This document shows positions 60,950 to 64,000 of a stretch of DNA of 64,000 nt, piece after piece (position 1 is the first letter of the stretch; each line of letters begins with the position of its first letter). Under the pieces are notes generated by a model. It searched no databases and was not told the DNA's origin. It worked only from the letters and a program-made list of their open reading frames with translations. Both the position numbers and the translations under genes were made by a program. This DNA is from Dryococelus australis (taxonomy: Eukaryota > Arthropoda > Insecta > Phasmatodea > Phasmatidae), in assembly GCA_029891345.1 (NCBI GenBank), contig CM057009.1:210422709-210486708 (forward strand). The letters are read 5' to 3'.

Positions 60950-61310
60950 ACTTTTGAATTTCTCTTGCTCTTTTCTCCAATTCCCATTTTCACCTTAGCT
61001 TTTACAATGCTCAAAACACCCCAGGCCACAATTTTCTCTCTGAGCCAAGCATCTGACAATTTTCTAATCTTGTCTACCTTCTGCGCAAATATGCAAGTAT
61101 ATTGTCTGCCAAATGCCTGATTTTGAGTTCCTTGTGCTGGGAAAAGGCAATGTCCAATGCTTGCAAGCCTCGTCCGGGGCATTTATACTTGTGTCTCTAT
61201 GTGCTATGTGTTTTCCAAGCTTTATTCTCAGTCCACAAAACCTGTACCCGGAAATGTGCAGCTTAAATGGCAGATTATTGATCAGCATATAGACGACACC
61301 TTTTGCCAAC
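60950..61310 (-). pseudogene. Phospholipase-A2-like domain gene, virus-type
   Basis: On the minus strand from 61309, one frame reads 'YRFCGLRIKLGKHIAHRDTS' and then 'INAPDEACKHW'. The D-E-A-C-K-H pattern is the start of the PLA2 catalytic helix. The aspartate expected after the histidine is displaced by a 2-base insertion. The other frame then supplies 'NKVDKIRKLSDAWL'-like helix content down to 'VLSIVKAKVKMGIG' at about 60970. Virus-type PLA2 domains occur in parvovirus VP1 and have been described in adintoviruses, where they help particles leave endosomes. This copy cannot be active. Its linkage to the two capsid-like genes strengthens the call. Confidence 0.55.
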
Positions 61311-61349
61311 TTGAATTTTTCTCTTCAATGCATCATGGTGAACTGAAAT

Positions 61350-62345
61350 ACAGTCGAAACTCAAACCATCGAACCTGCTTGAACCGAAAGTCCGTGTTCA
61401 ATGAGCATTTTCTGTGATCCCGACCAAATTCCTATGTAAACAATGCTAACAAAGTCAGTTTTTGCCGAACTCATAATTTAATTTAATCTGCATCGATTGA
61501 ACAAAAATTTCTCTAGCATCTCCAAAAATTACATGTTCAGATCATTAAACAACGAAGTATTAACAAAAAAATACAAGTCAACTATACTCCAGACATATGA
61601 AGTGAGTATATAGTACATTCTGTAAACATGCACATGAAATACTAAAATAAATTTTCATCACACATTGTTTCACTTACGTCTCGCTGCCCTGCATTTAGTC
61701 CTATTTATGTAATTTACCACTTCCGAAATAACCTGTTGTTGAGTTGCAATGTCACACTTAACTCGTACTTTGCAACAAAAAATAATAAATAATAACAACA
61801 GACATCTCAGACTACACATTGTGTACATACAGAACAGCATGGAAAAAAACAAGTGTGGGAATAGAGTATATCCGAATAAGAAATATGTACTGTAGAACTT
61901 TATTAGACTATCAACAAGCAATTGAGATGTTTACAGTGGCAGCAATGTTGGTAATGATCAACACCGACAACAGCAGTGCCATATTTTCGAGATATCAATT
62001 CACGATGTGACATTGCCAACAACACCCGTAACTATCATTTTTCACTGGAATATTTATTCATGAAAATTACAAATGTATTATGTATAAAACATAACTTTAA
62101 TAATCATGCCTAGAAAGTAAGAAAAAGGCAACTCAAAATTAAGAAAACCCTATTCACTGCACTCTTATCAATAATAATATTCAAGTTGTACATGAGAAAA
62201 TAATTTCGCTGCTGTACAAGAGAAAGATATCTTACGTAGTTCGCAGCGCAAGTACACATTTATAGTCACCATTTTGTATAACATGTTGCAGCGGTTTTGC
62301 TTTCTCAAGTCACATTTCCAGATGTGGAATAGTAATCGAGCGATG
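61350..62345. other. Unrecognised, with a pogo-like end at its left
   Basis: 61352-61376 (cagtcgaaactcaaaccatcgaacc) resembles the terminal repeat of pogo/Tigger elements, but the opposite end was not found. No coding sequence was recognised in the rest. Confidence 0.4.
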
Positions 62346-63370
62346 CAGGGTTACCAGATTGGGCTATTTGTCACCATTTGGGCTACTTCAAGGCATAATT
62401 TGTGACCAAAAATTACAAAAATGTGACTACAGCAATTTGGGTGATTTTTGTAATGAATTTGCGATATTTGGGCTACTTGGATTAATTTACTTAGTATTGG
62501 TATATTTTTGATTGTGAACAAGATAATTTATTATCATAAGAAAGATCAGTTTTTTAAATGGCAACCACTGAGAATAACCATAGCGTTCCCGTAGAAAAAA
62601 CAGTAATGTTACTGTAAAGGTATGAAAATGTACTGGCTACAACCGCATAAAAAAAAAGAGATGTTGTACATGTATCGCAGATATAATCAAACAATATGTT
62701 GGCTAACCTGATATTTATTTTGGTTTATCTACATGTAATGAAAAAAGTTTTGCAGGAATCGTGTTTTGGGATATTTAAATTGTTGTATACCTGTTAATAA
62801 TTGTGTTGACTATTTAAATAAACAGAAATTGGAACTGTACTGCAAAGTTCATTTAGTAACTATGTTCTTATTATAAGCTTGGACTACACCGACTCTCGTG
62901 GTTGGAAATGTTTTCTCGTAATTGGCCGGCGTAGAACTCAACGTAAGAGAACAGAAAATCTTCAATCCTCTTTACGCCGTTACTGCCAGTAGGCCACTAT
63001 CTTACGCCGTTATGTTGTGTTGTAGCTCATCCCTATATACAAGTGTGGGTTCAATTTTTTATTGTTAATTCTTACGGTGATTGTAGCAGGCCCTTTACTC
63101 GCTGCAGACAATGACTAGGCAAATTGAATATCACGCAATTGTATATGCGTTTAAAATATTTTTTTAAATTTTTTGTAGGCCTATATCATTTTAAAATTTT
63201 AAAACAAATTGTTTTTTTTTTTTTTTTTTCATGCATATGACATATTACATGAAAAATTTACAATATATTTAAAAAATGCATTTAATATAAAGTGTATTTA
63301 AATTGAGCCACATTTGGGCGACAAAAGCTTGGCCATTTAGGCGACTTACAAAAACAATCTGGCAACCCTG
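62346..63370. mobile_element. Non-autonomous hAT element
   Basis: Left end CAGGGTTACCAGATTGGGC and right end (complement) CAGGGTTGCCAGATTG form inverted repeats. The 8-base flanks are GAGCGATG (62338-62345) and GTGTGATG (63371-63378), matching at six of eight positions. Length is 1025 bp. Sub-terminal 'gggctactt' / 'gggcgac' motifs recur near both ends. No transposase is visible inside. A GC-richer core lies at 62880-63060. Confidence 0.85.
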
Positions 63371-64000
63371 GTGTGATGTTTATTTGTAAACATTGAAACA
63401 TAATTAAAGTTTATGTCACAAATTTTTGTAGTGGAGAAATTAAGTTGGAATTTATTATGTTTGTACGGAATCGTAACTTAACAATATTTACAGGAATACA
63501 AAAATTCAGTGTGGCATATACACACCAAAATATGTATTTCTGAGTAAGTGATTTTAGAAGAGGTGTTCAAATATGGTTTTTACTAAGTTTGAGTGGGAGT
63601 GTACAGGAAAAATATTCTTTAATATTTCCATTTACATTGTTTTATTTTAATTAAACTTGAGAAACACCTAAGATAGGCTAATCAATATGTCCAACATAAA
63701 GTTTAATGGGGTGTTTTTTTTTTGGGTGACTTATATGTCAAGTCCACATTCACAGAATGTCTGCATCTATAGCATTTTTATGCCAGTCCTATAAAATTTG
63801 ATGGATAGTTTTCATTGTATAATTGTATAGATATACCTTTTAAATTTTTTTGGTTCAGTATCATGGAGATCATCAAGCAGGGTGTTTAGCTTTGTTTACA
63901 TGTTAGCTAGGAAGATTCAAAAACCTCATGCAACTCTTGTCACAGCGAGCTGTTGCCCAGTACCATGAGGTGCATCTCTGTGGGAATCCAATTGTGGCAA
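63371..64000. other. AT-rich DNA with a short pogo-like patch
   Basis: 63483-63520 ('aatatttacaggaatacaaaaattcagtg') resembles 21105-21135 inside the pogo-like element ('aatgtttacaggaatataaaaatttagtg'). It is probably a fragment of the same family. Nothing else is recognised. Confidence 0.5.

Noticed and set aside
61352-61376. A complete pogo/Tigger element starting here.
   Set aside because: Only one pogo-like end is visible; no inverted partner or TA-flanked right end was found.
1-64000. CRISPR arrays, bacterial operons or rRNA genes.
   Set aside because: No regularly spaced short repeats with unique spacers, no Shine-Dalgarno-led gene clusters and no rRNA-like sequence were seen; everything fits an insect nuclear genome.

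Overview
This is a 64 kb piece of an AT-rich animal genome, almost certainly an insect. No operons, bacterial genes or uninterrupted long genes are visible. One short exon, bounded by consensus splice sites on the minus strand (38108-38308), encodes the last ankyrin repeats of an ANKRD50-like host protein. Almost everything else that can be recognised is transposable-element or endogenous-virus debris, with frameshifts, stops and nested insertions. A tRNA-derived SINE of the type common in hemimetabolous insects, and the density and variety of old elements, suggest a large-genome insect. The order cannot be named from the sequence alone.

Layout. 1-6190: mostly unrecognised AT-rich DNA with one decayed mariner-like transposase (3911-4345, minus). 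6195-6449: tRNA-derived SINE. 6617-17882: a Ty3/gypsy element with gag, protease, RT, RNase H, integrase, a GPY/F tail and a possible env-like third ORF. Its LTRs match only from R/U5 onward. 17990-18770: a tRNA-like head followed by four tandem units of about 190 bp that carry conserved hairpins. 20205-30760: a four-layer nest. A hAT transposase gene is split by a copia element (LTRs at 20292 and 28767), and the copia is itself interrupted by a pogo-like TIR element (20513-21836) and by a ZMYM/DUF4371-type hAT (right end at 28338). 31200-33727: the pol 3' half of a mag/K02A2.6-like gypsy, split by an internally deleted Tc1-like element (31962-32530).

38108-38308: host ankyrin exon. 39675-42254: decayed piggyBac element. 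44960-45546: Tc1-like fragment, interrupted by a complete 9.1 kb Ty3/gypsy provirus (45547-54677) with 1.3-1.4 kb LTRs, a 4-bp target duplication (CTTA), a lysine-tRNA-like primer site, zinc-finger-like motifs at the gag end and a long acidic tail after integrase. 55180-56040: gag/protease fragment of a third gypsy. 57540-61310 (minus): a decayed block of linked genes read as the structural module of a Polinton/adintovirus-like DNA virus element: a phospholipase-A2-like domain, a candidate minor capsid protein and a double-jelly-roll-like major capsid protein. 62346-63370: a non-autonomous hAT element with an imperfect 8-bp target duplication.

No element looks able to move: each has lost essential residues or reading frames. 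The virus-like block at 57.5-61.3 kb, the multimeric tRNA-headed repeat near 18 kb and the finger-bearing gypsy with its long C-terminal tail are the parts most worth pursuing.
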